Of a DNA stretch of 64,000 nucleotides, positions 37,591 to 49,629 are shown piece by piece. The notes beneath the pieces are model-generated. The model searched no databases, was not told the origin of the DNA, and was given only the letters and a program-made list of their open reading frames with translations. The stretch is taken from positions 620,001 to 684,000 of the forward strand of contig NW_027478537.1 in NCBI RefSeq assembly GCF_051014685.1. The letters are read 5' to 3'. This DNA comes from Ptiloglossa arizonensis (taxonomy: Eukaryota; Arthropoda; Insecta; Hymenoptera; Colletidae). How positions within the stretch are numbered: position 1 is the stretch's first letter; every line of letters begins with the position of its first letter. A program made the translations under genes and the position numbers.

Positions 37591-39995
37591 AATGACCGAT
37601 CCGCAAAATTTCTGTTGCATCTGAAAGTAGAAACACGCCCGATTACAACGGTGTGCGTACTTTTACCCTAGGCCGTTCTAGTTATTCGTTTCGAGCATCA
37701 GAACTGCGAAAATTTTGAGTTTCTCAAGCGTTTCTTACTTCCAAACTGCCATATCTCGCGAACGGATTGACCAATCCGCAAAATTTCTGTTGCATCTCAA
37801 AGTAGAAACTCGCCCGATTACAACACTATGCGTACTTTTCCCGTAGGCCGTTCTAGTTATTCGTTTCGAGCATCAGAACTGCGAAAATTTTGAGTTTCTC
37901 AAGCGTTTCTTACCTCCAAACTGCCATATCTCGCGAACGGATTGACCAATCCGCAAAATTTCTGTTGCATCTGAAAGTACAAACTCGCCCGATTACAACG
38001 GTATGCGTACTTTTCCCCTAGCCCGTTCTAGTTATTCGTTTCGAGCAACAGAACTGCGAAAATTTTGAGTTTTTCAAGCGTTGCTTACCTCCAAACTGCC
38101 ATATCTCGCGAACGGATTGACCAATCCGCAAAATTTCTGTTGCATCGGAAAGTAGAAACTCGCCCGATTACAACGGTATGCGTACTTTTCCCCTAGCCCG
38201 TTCTAGTTATTCGTTTCGAGCATCAGAACTGCGAAAATTTTGAGTTTCTCAAGCGTTTCTTACTTCCAAACTGCCATATCTCGCGAACGGATTGACCAAC
38301 CCGCAAAATTTCTGTTGCATCTGAAGTTAGAAACTCGCCCGATTACAACGGTATGCGTACTTTTCCCCTAGGCCGTTCTAGTTATTCGTTTCGAGCATCA
38401 GAACTGCGAAAATTTTGAGTTTCTCAAGCGTTTCGTACCTCCAAACTGCCATATCTCGCGAACGGATTGACCAATCCGCAAAATTTCTGTTGCATCTGAA
38501 AGTAGAAACTCGCCCGATTACAACGGTGTGCGTACTTTTCCCCTAGGCCGTTCTAGTTATTCGTTTCGAGCATCAGAACTGCGAAAATTTTGAGTTTCTC
38601 GAGCGTTTCTTACATCCAAACTGCCATATCTCGCGAACGGATTGACCAATCCGCAAAATTTCTGTTGCATCTGAAAGTAGAAATTCGCCCGATTACAAAT
38701 GTATGCGTACTTTTCCCCTAGCCCGTTCTAGTTATTCGTTTCGAGCAACAGAACTGCGAAAATTTTGAGTTTCTCAAGCGTTGCTTACCTCCAAACTTCC
38801 ATATCTCGCGAACGGATTGACCAATCCGCAAAATTTCTGTTGCATCTGAAAGTAGAAACTCGCCCGATTACAACGGTGTGCGTACTTTTCCCCTAGGCCG
38901 TTCTAGTTATGCTTGTCGAGCATCAGAACTGCGAAAATTTTGAGTTTCTCAAGCGTTTCTTACCTCCAAACTGCCATATCTCGCGAACGGAATGACCAAT
39001 CCGCAAAATTTCTGTTGCATCTGAAAGTAGAAACACGCCCGATTACAACGGTGTGCGTACTTTTCCCCTAGGCCGTTCTTGTTATTCGTTTCGAGCATCA
39101 GAACTGCGAAAATTTTGTGTTTCTCAAGCGTTTCTTACATCCAAACTGCCACATCTCGCGAACGGATTGACCAACCCGCAAAATTTCTGTTGCATCTGAA
39201 GGTAGAAACTCGCCCGATTACAACGGTATGCGTACTTTTCCCCTAGGCCGTTCTAGTTATTCGTTTCGAGCAACAGAACTGCGAAAATTTTGAGTTTTTC
39301 AAGCGTTGCTTACCTCCAAACTGCCATATCTCGCGAACGGATTGACCAATCCGCAAAATTTCTGTTGCATCGGAAAGTAGAAACTCGCCCGATTACAACG
39401 GTATGCGTACTTTTCCCCTAGCCCGTTCTAGTTATTCGTTTCGAGCATCAGAACTGCGAAAATTTTGAGTTTCTCAAGCGTTTCTTACTTCCAAACTGCC
39501 ATATCTCGCGAACGGATTGACCAACCCGCAAAATTTCTGTTGCATCTGAAGGTAGAAACTCGCCCGATTACAACGGTATGCGTACTTTTCCCCTAGGCCG
39601 TTCTAGTTATTCGTTTCGAGCATCAGAACTGCGAAAATTTTGAGTTTCTCAAGCGTTTCGTACCTCCAAACTGCCATATCTCGCGAACGGATTGACCAAT
39701 CCGCAAAATTTCTGTTGCATCTGAAAGTAGAAACTCGCCCGATTACAACGGTGTGCGTACTTTTCCCCTAGGCCGTTCTAGTTATTCGTTTCGAGCATCA
39801 GAACTGCGAAAATTTTGAGTTTCTCGAGCGTTTCTTACATCCAAACTGCCATATCTCGCGAACGGATTGACCAATCCGCAAAATTTCTGTTGCATCTGAA
39901 AGTAGAAATTCGCCCGATTACAAATGTATGCGTACTTTTCCCCTAGCCCGTTCTAGTTATTCGTTTCGAGCAACAGAACTGCGAAAATTTTGAGT
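37370..39995 (+). repeat. 2.6-kb block copied at 45771-48396 (48 monomers)
   Basis: The distance is 8,401 bp. Shared rare markers are gaatgaccgatcc (37590 and 45991), tttaccctagg (near 37662 and 46063), gaagttag (38324 and 46725) and cttccatatc. The right end is where the left copy goes into gagtttttc/ttaccacc and the right copy into gagtttctc/cttccatatc. Confidence 0.87.
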
Positions 39996-42521
39996 TTTTC
40001 AAGCGTTGCTTACCACCAAACTGCCATATCTCGCGAACGGATTGACCAATCCGCAAAATTTCTGTTGCATCGGAAAGTAGAAACTCGCCCGATTACAACG
40101 GTATGCGTACTTTTCCCCTAGCCCGTTCTAGTTATTCGTTTCGAGCATCAGAACTGCGAAAATTTTGAGTTTCTCAAGCGTTTCTTACTTCCAAACTGCC
40201 ATATCTCGCGAACGGATTGACCAACCCGCAAAATTTCTGTTGCATCTGAAGGTAGAAACTCGCCCGATTACAATGGTGTGCGTACTTTTCCCCTAGGCCG
40301 TTCTAGTTATTCGTTTCGAGCAACAGAACTGCGAAAATTTTGAGTTTCTCAAGCGTTGCTTACCTCCGAACTGCCATATCTCGCGAACGGATTGACCAAT
40401 CCGCAAAATTTCTGTTGCATCTCAAAGTAGAAACACGCCCGATTACAACGGTGTGCATATTTTTCCCCTAGGCCGTTCTTGTTATTCGTTTCGAGCATCA
40501 GAACTGCTAAAAATTTTGTGTTTCTCAAGCGTTTCTTACATCCAAACTGCCACATCTCGCGAACGGATTGACCAACCCGCAAAATTTCTGTTGCATCTGA
40601 AGGTAGAAACTCGCCCGATTACAACGGTATGCGTACTTTTCCCCTAGGCCGTTCTAGTTATTCGTTTCGAGCATCAGAACTGCGAAAATTTTGAGTTTCT
40701 CAAGCGTTTCGTACCTCCAAACTGCCATATCTCGCGAACGGATTGACCAATCCGCAAAATTTCTGTTGCATCTGAAAGTAGAAACTCGCCCGATTACAAT
40801 GGTGTGCGTACTTTTCCCCTAGGCCGTTCTAGTTATTCGTTTCGAGCATCAGAACTGCGAAAATTTTGAGTTTCTCGAGCGTTTCTTACATCCAAACTGC
40901 CATATCTCGCGAACGGATTGACCAATCCGCAAAATTTCTGTTGCATCTGAAAGTAGAAATTCGCCCGATTACAAATGTATGCGTACTTTTCCCCTAGCCC
41001 GTTCTAGTTATTCGTTTCGAGCAACAGAACTGCGAAAATTTTGAGTTTCTCAAGCGTTTCTTACCTCCATACTGCCATATCTCGCGAACGGAATGACCAA
41101 TCCGCAAAATTTCTGTTGCATCTGAAAGTAGAAACACGCCCGATTACAACGGTGTGCGTACTTTTCCCCTAGGCCGTTCTTGTTATTCGTTTCGAGCATC
41201 AGAACTGCGAAAATTTTGTGTTTCTCAAGCGTTTCTTACATCCAAACTGCCACATCTCGCGAACGGATTGACCAATCAGCAAAATTTCTGTTGCATCTGA
41301 AAGTAGAAACTCGCCCGATTACAACGGTATGCGTACTTTTCCCCTAGGCCGTTCTAGTTATTCGTTTCGAGCAACAGAACTGCGAAAACTTTGAGTTTCT
41401 CAAGCGTTGCTTACCTCCGAACTGCCATATCTCGCGAACGGATTGACCAATCCGCAAAATTTCTGTTGCATCTGAAAGTAGAAACTCGCCCGATTACAAC
41501 GGTGTGCGTACTTTTCCCCTAGGCCGTTCTAGTTATGCTTGTCGAGCATCAGAACTGCGAAAATTTTGAGTTTCTCAAGCGTTTCTTACCTCCAAACTGC
41601 CATATCTCGCGAACGGAATGACCAATCCGCAAAATTTCTGTTGCATCTGAAAGTAGAAACGCGCCCGATTACAACGGTGTGCGTACTTTTCCCCTAGGCC
41701 GTTCTAGTTATTCGTTTCGAGCATCAGAACTGCGAAGATTTTGAGTTTCTCGAGCGTTTCTTACATCCAAACTGCCATATCTCGCGAACGGATTGACCAA
41801 TCCGCAAAATTTCTGTTGCATCTGAAAGTAGAAATTCGCCCGATTACAACTGTATGCGTACTTTTCCCCTAGCCCGTTCTAGTTATTCGTTTCGAGCAAC
41901 AGAACTGCGAAAATGTTGAGTTTCTCAAGCGTTGCTTACCTCCAAACTGCCATATCTCGCGAACGGATTGACCAATCCGCAAAATTTCTGTTGCATCTGA
42001 AAGTAGAAACGCGCCCGATCACAACGGTGTGCGTACTTTTCCCCTAGGCCGTTCTTGTTATTCGTTTCGAGCATCAGAACTGCGAAAATTTTGAGTTTCT
42101 CAAGCGTTTCTTACCTCCATACTGCCATATCTCGCGAACGGATTGACCAATCCGCAAAATTTCTGTTGCATCTCAAAGTAGAAACTCGCCCGATTACAAC
42201 ACTATGCGTACTTTTCCACTAGGCCGTTCTAGTTATTCGTTTCGAGCATCAGAACTGCGAAAATTTTGAGTTTCTCAAGCGTTTCTTACTTCCAAACTGC
42301 CATATCTCGCGAACGGATTGACCAATCCGCAAAATTTCTGTTGCATCTCAAAGTAGAAACTCGCCCGATTACAACACTATGCGTACTTTTCCCGTAGGCC
42401 GTTCTAGTTATTCGTTTCGAGCATCAGAACTGCGAAAATTTTGAGTTTCTCAAGCGTTTCTTACCTCCAAACTGCCATATCTCGCGAACGGATTGACCAA
42501 TCCGCAAAATTTCTGTTGCAT
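39996..42521 (+). repeat. Right copy of the 57-monomer duplication; includes the third copy of the 2.7-kb block
   Basis: Carries the full set of rare markers of 29946-32545. From 41081 on it corresponds to the 2.7-kb block but is cut after tctcaaag/cccgtagg at about 42520. About 40690-42520 is matched again by 43140-44970 at exactly 14 monomers (2,450 bp). Confidence 0.85.
40380..40555 (+). repeat. 176-bp monomer with 1-base insertion (copy of 30404-30579)
   Basis: Same extra base and G-to-T change in ctgctaaaaatttt and the same tgtgcatattttt as the monomer 9,976 bp upstream. Independent origin is very unlikely. Confidence 0.92.
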
Positions 42522-43005
42522 CTCAAAGTAGAAACTCGCCCGATTACAACACTATGCGTACTTTTCCACTAGGCCGTTCTAGTTATTCGTTTCGAGCATC
42601 AGAACTGCGAAAATTTTGAGTTTCTCAAGCGTTTCTTACTTCCAAACTGCCATATCTCGCGAACGGATTGACCAATCCGCAAAATTTCTGTTGCATCTCA
42701 AAGTAGAAACTCGCCCGATTACAACACTATGCGTACTTTTCCACTAGGCCGTTCTAGTTATTCGTTTCGAGCATCAGAACTGCGAAAATTTTGAGTTTCT
42801 CAAGCGTTTCTTACTTCCAAACTGCCATATCTCGCGAACGGATTGACCAATCCGCAAAATTTCTGTTGCATCTCAAAGTAGAAACTCGCCCGATTACAAC
42901 ACTATGCGTACTTTTCCCCTAGCCCGTTCTAGTTATTCGTTTCGAGCATCAGAACTGCGAAAATTTTGAGTTTCTCAAGCGTTTCTTACTTCCAAACTGC
43001 CATAT
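42131..43005 (+). repeat. Local amplification of class 'ctc' monomers
   Basis: Five successive monomers (starting 42131, 42306, 42481, 42656 and 42831) all carry tctcaaag and acaacactatg. Three of them (42131, 42481, 42656) also share ccactagg and ttacttcc. Elsewhere only one or two such monomers occur together. The run lies exactly where the third copy of the 2.7-kb block is interrupted, so it looks like the junction product of the 14-monomer duplication. Confidence 0.8.
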
Positions 43006-43530
43006 CTCGCGAACGGATTGACCAACCCGCAAAATTTCTGTTGCATCTGAAGGTAGAAACTCGCCCGATTACAATGGTGTGCGTACTTTTCCCCTAGGCC
43101 GTTCTAGTTATTCGTTTCGAGCATCAGAACTGCGAAAATTTTGAGTTTCTCAAGCGTTTCGTACCTCCAAACTGCCATATCTCGCGAACGGATTGACCAA
43201 TCCGCAAAATTTCTGTTGCATCTGAAAGTAGAAACTCGCCCGATTACAATGGTGTGCGTACTTTTCCCCTAGGCCGTTCTAGTTATTCGTTTCGAGCATC
43301 AGAACTGCGAAAATTTTGAGTTTCTCGAGCGTTTCTTACATCCAAACTGCCATATCTCGCGAACGGATTGACCAATCCGCAAAATTTCTGTTGCATCTGA
43401 AAGTAGAAATTCGCCCGATTACAAATGTATGCGTACTTTTCCCCTAGCCCGTTCTAGTTATTCGTTTCGAGCAACAGAACTGCGAAAATTTTGAGTTTCT
43501 CAAGCGTTTCTTACCTCCATACTGCCATAT

Positions 43531-45981
43531 CTCGCGAACGGAATGACCAATCCGCAAAATTTCTGTTGCATCTGAAAGTAGAAACACGCCCGATTACAAC
43601 GGTGTGCGTACTTTTCCCCTAGGCCGTTCTTGTTATTCGTTTCGAGCATCAGAACTGCGAAAATTTTGTGTTTCTCAAGCGTTTCTTACATCCAAACTGC
43701 CACATCTCGCGAACGGATTGACCAATCAGCAAAATTTCTGTTGCATCTGAAAGTAGAAACTCGCCCGATTACAACGGTATGCGTACTTTTCCCCTAGGCC
43801 GTTCTAGTTATTCGTTTCGAGCAACAGAACTGCGAAAACTTTGAGTTTCTCAAGCGTTGCTTACCTCCGAACTGCCATATCTCGCGAACGGATTGACCAA
43901 TCCGCAAAATTTCTGTTGCATCTGAAAGTAGAAACTCGCCCGATTACAACGGTGTGCGTACTTTTCCCCTAGGCCGTTCTAGTTATGCTTGTCGAGCATC
44001 AGAACTGCGAAAATTTTGAGTTTCTCAAGCGTTTCTTACCTCCAAACTGCCATATCTCGCGAACGGAATGACCAATCCGCAAAATTTCTGTTGCATCTGA
44101 AAGTAGAAACGCGCCCGATTACAACGGTGTGCGTACTTTTCCCCTAGGCCGTTCTAGTTATTCGTTTCGAGCATCAGAACTGCGAAGATTTTGAGTTTCT
44201 CGAGCGTTTCTTACATCCAAACTGCCATATCTCGCGAACGGATTGACCAATCCGCAAAATTTCTGTTGCATCTGAAAGTAGAAATTCGCCCGATTACAAC
44301 TGTATGCGTACTTTTCCCCTAGCCCGTTCTAGTTATTCGTTTCGAGCAACAGAACTGCGAAAATGTTGAGTTTCTCAAGCGTTGCTTACCTCCAAACTGC
44401 CATATCTCGCGAACGGATTGACCAATCCGCAAAATTTCTGTTGCATCTGAAAGTAGAAACGCGCCCGATCACAACGGTGTGCGTACTTTTCCCCTAGGCC
44501 GTTCTTGTTATTCGTTTCGAGCATCAGAACTGCGAAAATTTTGAGTTTCTCAAGCGTTTCTTACCTCCATACTGCCATATCTCGCGAACGGATTGACCAA
44601 TCCGCAAAATTTCTGTTGCATCTCAAAGTAGAAACTCGCCCGATTACAACACTATGCGTACTTTTCCACTAGGCCGTTCTAGTTATTCGTTTCGAGCATC
44701 AGAACTGCGAAAATTTTGAGTTTCTCAAGCGTTTCTTACTTCCAAACTGCCATATCTCGCGAACGGATTGACCAATCCGCAAAATTTCTGTTGCATCTCA
44801 AAGTAGAAACTCGCCCGATTACAACACTATGCGTACTTTTCCCGTAGGCCGTTCTAGTTATTCGTTTCGAGCATCAGAACTGCGAAAATTTTGAGTTTCT
44901 CAAGCGTTTCTTACCTCCAAACTGCCATATCTCGCGAACGGATTGACCAATCCGCAAAATTTCTGTTGCATCTGAAAGTACAAACTCGCCCGATTACAAC
45001 GGTATGCGTACTTTTCCCCTAGCCCGTTCTAGTTATTCGTTTCGAGCAACAGAACTGCGAAAATTTTGAGTTTTTCAAGCGTTGCTTACATCCAAACTGC
45101 CATATCTCGCGAACGGATTGACCAATCCGCAAAATTTCTGTTGCATCGGAAAGTAGAAACTCGCCCGATTACAACGGTATGCGTACTTTTCCCCTAGCCC
45201 GTTCTAGTTATTCGTTTCGAGCATCAGAACTGCGAAAATTTTGAGTTTCTCAAGCGTTTCTTACTTCCAAACTGCCATATCTCGCGAACGGATTGACCAA
45301 CCCGCAAAATTTCTGTTGCATCTGAAGGTAGAAACTCGCCCGATTACAACGGTATGCGTACTTTTCCCCTAGGCCGTTCTAGTTATTCGTTTCGAGCATC
45401 AGAACTGCGAAAATTTTGAGTTTCTCAAGCGTTTCGTACCTCCAAACTGCCATATCTCGCGAACGGATTGACCAATCCGCAAAATTTCTGTTGCATCTGA
45501 AAGTAGAAACTCGCCCGATTACAACGGTGTGCGTACTTTTCCCCTAGGCCGTTCTAGTTATTCGTTCCGAGCATCAGAACTGCGAAAATTTTGAGTTTCT
45601 CGAGCGTTTCTTACATCCAAACTGCCATATCTCGCGAACGGATTGACCAATCCGCAAAATTTCTGTTGCATCTGAAAGTAGAAATTCGCCCGATTACAAA
45701 TGTATGCGTACTTTTCCCCTAGCCCGTTCTAGTTATTCGTTTCGAGCAACAAAACTGCGAAAATTTTGAGTTTCTCAAGCGTTGCTTACCTCCAAACTTC
45801 CATATCTCGCGAACGGATTGACCAATCCGCAAAATTTCTGTTGCATCTGAAAGTAGAAACTCGCCCGATTACAACGGTGTGCGTACTTTTCCCCTAGGCC
45901 GTTCTAGTTATGCTTGTCGAGCATCAGAACTGCGAAAATTTTGAGTTTCTCAAGCGTTTCTTACCTCCAAACTGCCATATC
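43531..45981 (+). repeat. 2.7-kb block, fourth copy (truncated at 2.45 kb)
   Basis: Matches 31105-33555 at 12,426 bp with the same rare markers, and matches 41081-42520 at 2,450 bp for its first 1.4 kb. It ends where gaatgaccg (45991) replaces gaatgacca, joining directly onto the 48-monomer block. Confidence 0.85.
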
Positions 45982-48900
45982 TCGCGAACGGAATGACCGA
46001 TCCGCAAAATTTCTGTTGCATCTGAAAGTAGAAACACGCCCGATTACAACGGTGTGCGTACTTTTACCCTAGGCCGTTCTAGTTATTCGTTTCGAGCATC
46101 AGAACTGCGAAAATTTTGAGTTTCTCAAGCGTTTCTTACTTCCAAACTGCCATATCTCGCGAACGGATTGACCAATCCGCAAAATTTCTGTTGCATCTCA
46201 AAGTAGAAACTCGCCCGATTACAACACTATGCGTACTTTTCCCGTAGGCCGTTCTAGTTATTCGTTTCGAGCATCAGAACTGCGAAAATTTTGAGTTTCT
46301 CAAGCGTTTCTTACCTCCAAACTGCCATATCTCGCGAACGGATTGACCAATCCGCAAAATTTCTGTTGCATCTGAAAGTACAAACTCGCCCGATTACAAC
46401 GGTATGCGTACTTTTCCCCTAGCCCGTTCTAGTTATTCGTTTCGAGCAACAGAACTGCGAAAATTTTGAGTTTTTCAAGCGTTGCTTACCTCCAAACTGC
46501 CATATCTCGCGAACGGATTGACCAATCCGCAAAATTTCTGTTGCATCGGAAAGTAGAAACTCGCCCGATTACAACGGTATGCGTACTTTTCCCCTAGCCC
46601 GTTCTAGTTATTCGTTTCGAGCATCAGAACTGCGAAAATTTTGAGTTTCTCAAGCGTTTCTTACTTCCAAACTGCCATATCTCGCGAACGGATTGACCAA
46701 CCCGCAAAATTTCTGTTGCATCTGAAGTTAGAAACTCGCCCGATTACAACGGTATGCGTACTTTTCCCCTAGGCCGTTCTAGTTATTCGTTTCGAGCATC
46801 AGAACTGCGAAAATTTTGAGTTTCTCAAGCGTTTCGTACCTCCAAACTGCCATATCTCGCGAACGGATTGACCAATCCGCAAAATTTCTGTTGCATCTGA
46901 AAGTAGAAACTCGCCCGATTACAACGGTGTGCGTACTTTTCCCCTAGGCCGTTCTAGTTATTCGTTTCGAGCATCAGAACTGCGAAAATTTTGAGTTTCT
47001 CGAGCGTTTCTTACATCCAAACTGCCATATCTCGCGAACGGATTGACCAATCCGCAAAATTTCTGTTGCATCTGAAAGTAGAAATTCGCCCGATTACAAA
47101 TGTATGCGTACTTTTCCCCTAGCCCGTTCTAGTTATTCGTTTCGAGCAACAGAACTGCGAAAATTTTGAGTTTCTCAAGCGTTGCTTACCTCCAAACTTC
47201 CATATCTCGCGAACGGATTGACCAATCCGCAAAATTTCTGTTGCATCTGAAAGTAGAAACTCGCCCGATTACAACGGTGTGCGTACTTTTCCCCTAGGCC
47301 GTTCTAGTTATGCTTGTCGAGCATCAGAACTGCGAAAATTTTGAGTTTCTCAAGCGTTTCTTACCTCCAAACTGCCATATCTCGCGAACGGAATGACCAA
47401 TCCGCAAAATTTCTGTTGCATCTGAAAGTAGAAACACGCCCGATTACAACGGTGTGCGTACTTTTCCCCTAGGCCGTTCTTGTTATTCGTTTCGAGCATC
47501 AGAACTGCGAAAATTTTGTGTTTCTCAAGCGTTTCTTACATCCAAACTGCCACATCTCGCGAACGGATTGACCAACCCGCAAAATTTCTGTTGCATCTGA
47601 AGGTAGAAACTCGCCCGATTACAACGGTATGCGTACTTTTCCCCTAGGCCGTTCTAGTTATTCGTTTCGAGCAACAGAACTGCGAAAATTTTGAGTTTTT
47701 CAAGCGTTGCTTACCTCCAAACTGCCATATCTCGCGAACGGATTGACCAATCCGCAAAATTTCTGTTGCATCGGAAAGTAGAAACTCGCCCGATTACAAC
47801 GGTATGCGTACTTTTCCCCTAGCCCGTTCTAGTTATTCGTTTCGAGCATCAGAACTGCGAAAATTTTGAGTTTCTCAAGCGTTTCTTACTTCCAAACTGC
47901 CATATCTCGCGAACGGATTGACCAACCCGCAAAATTTCTGTTGCATCTGAAGGTAGAAACTCGCCCGATTACAACGGTATGCGTACTTTTCCCCTAGGCC
48001 GTTCTAGTTATTCGTTTCGAGCATCAGAACTGCGAAAATTTTGAGTTTCTCAAGCGTTTCGTACCTCCAAACTGCCATATCTCGCGAACGGATTGACCAA
48101 TCCGCAAAATTTCTGTTGCATCTGAAAGTAGAAACTCGCCCGATTACAACGGTGTGCGTACTTTTCCCCTAGGCCGTTCTAGTTATTCGTTTCGAGCATC
48201 AGAACTGCGAAAATTTTGAGTTTCTCGAGCGTTTCTTACATCCAAACTGCCATATCTCGCGAACGGATTGACCAATCCGCAAAATTTCTGTTGCATCTGA
48301 AAGTAGAAATTCGCCCGATTACAAATGTATGCGTACTTTTCCCCTAGCCCGTTCTAGTTATTCGTTTCGAGCAACAGAACTGCGAAAATTTTGAGTTTCT
48401 CAAGCGTTGCTTACCTCCAAACTTCCATATCTCGCGAACGGATTGACCAATCCGCAAAATTTCTGTTGCATCTGAAAGTAGAAACTCGCCCGATTACAAC
48501 GGTGTGCGTACTTTTCCCCTAGGCCGTTCTAGTTATGCTTGTCGAGCATCAGAACTGCGAAAATTTTGAGTTTCTCAAGCGTTTCTTACCTCCAAACTGC
48601 CATATCTCGCGAACGGAATGACCAATCCGCAAAATTTCTGTTGCATCTGAAAGTAGAAACACGCCCGATTACAACGGTGTGCGTACTTTTCCCCTAGGCC
48701 GTTCTTGTTATTCGTTTCGAGCATCAGAACTGCGAAAATTTTGTGTTTCTCAAGCGATTCTTACATCCAAACTGCCACATCTCGCGAACGGATTGACCAA
48801 CCCGCAAAATTTCTGTTGCATCTGAAGGTAGAAACTCGCCCGATTACAACGGTATGCGTACTTTTCCCCTAGGCCGTTCTAGTTATTCGTTTCGAGCATC

Positions 48901-49629
48901 AGAACTGCGAAAATTTTGAGTTTCTCAAGCGTTTCGTACCTCCAAACTGCCATATCTCGCGAACGGATTGAACAATCCGCAAAATTTCTGTTGCATCTGA
49001 AAGTAGAAACTCGCCCGATTACAATGGTGTGCGTACTTTTCCCCTAGGCCGTTCTATTTATTCATTTCGAGCATCAGGACTGCGAAAATTTTGAGTTTCT
49101 CGAGCGTTTCTTACATCCAAACTGCCATATCTCGCGAACGGATTGACCAATCCGCAAAATTTCTGTTGCATCTGAAAGTAGAAATTCGCCCGATTACAAA
49201 TGTATGCGTACTTTTCCCCTAGCCCGTTCTAGTTATTCGTTTCGGGCAACAGAACTGCGAAAATTTTGAGTTTCTCAAGCGTTGCTTACCTCCAAACTGC
49301 CATATCTCGCGAACGGATTGACCAATCCGCAAAATTTCTGTTGCATCTGAAAGTAGAAACTCGCCCGATTACAACGGTGTGCGTACTTTTCCCCTAGGCC
49401 GTTCTAGTTATGCTTGTCGAGCATCAGAACTGCGAAAATTTTGAGTTTTTCAAGCGTTGCTTACCTCCAAACTGCCATATCTCGCGAACGGATTTACCAA
49501 TCCGCAAAATTTCTGTTGCATCGGAAAGTAGAAACTCGCCCGATTACAACGGTATGCGTACTTTTCCCCTAGCCCGTTCTAGTTATTCGTTTCGAGCATC
49601 AGAACTGCGAAAATTTTGAGTTTCTCAAG
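45982..49629 (+). repeat. Composite of 48- and 79-monomer duplications
   Basis: 45991-48396 matches 37590-39995, and 47206-49629 matches 33380-35803. The overlap of the two matches means both source regions are themselves related. Private changes are caagcgattc near 48754 and ttcatttcg near 49051. Confidence 0.8.
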
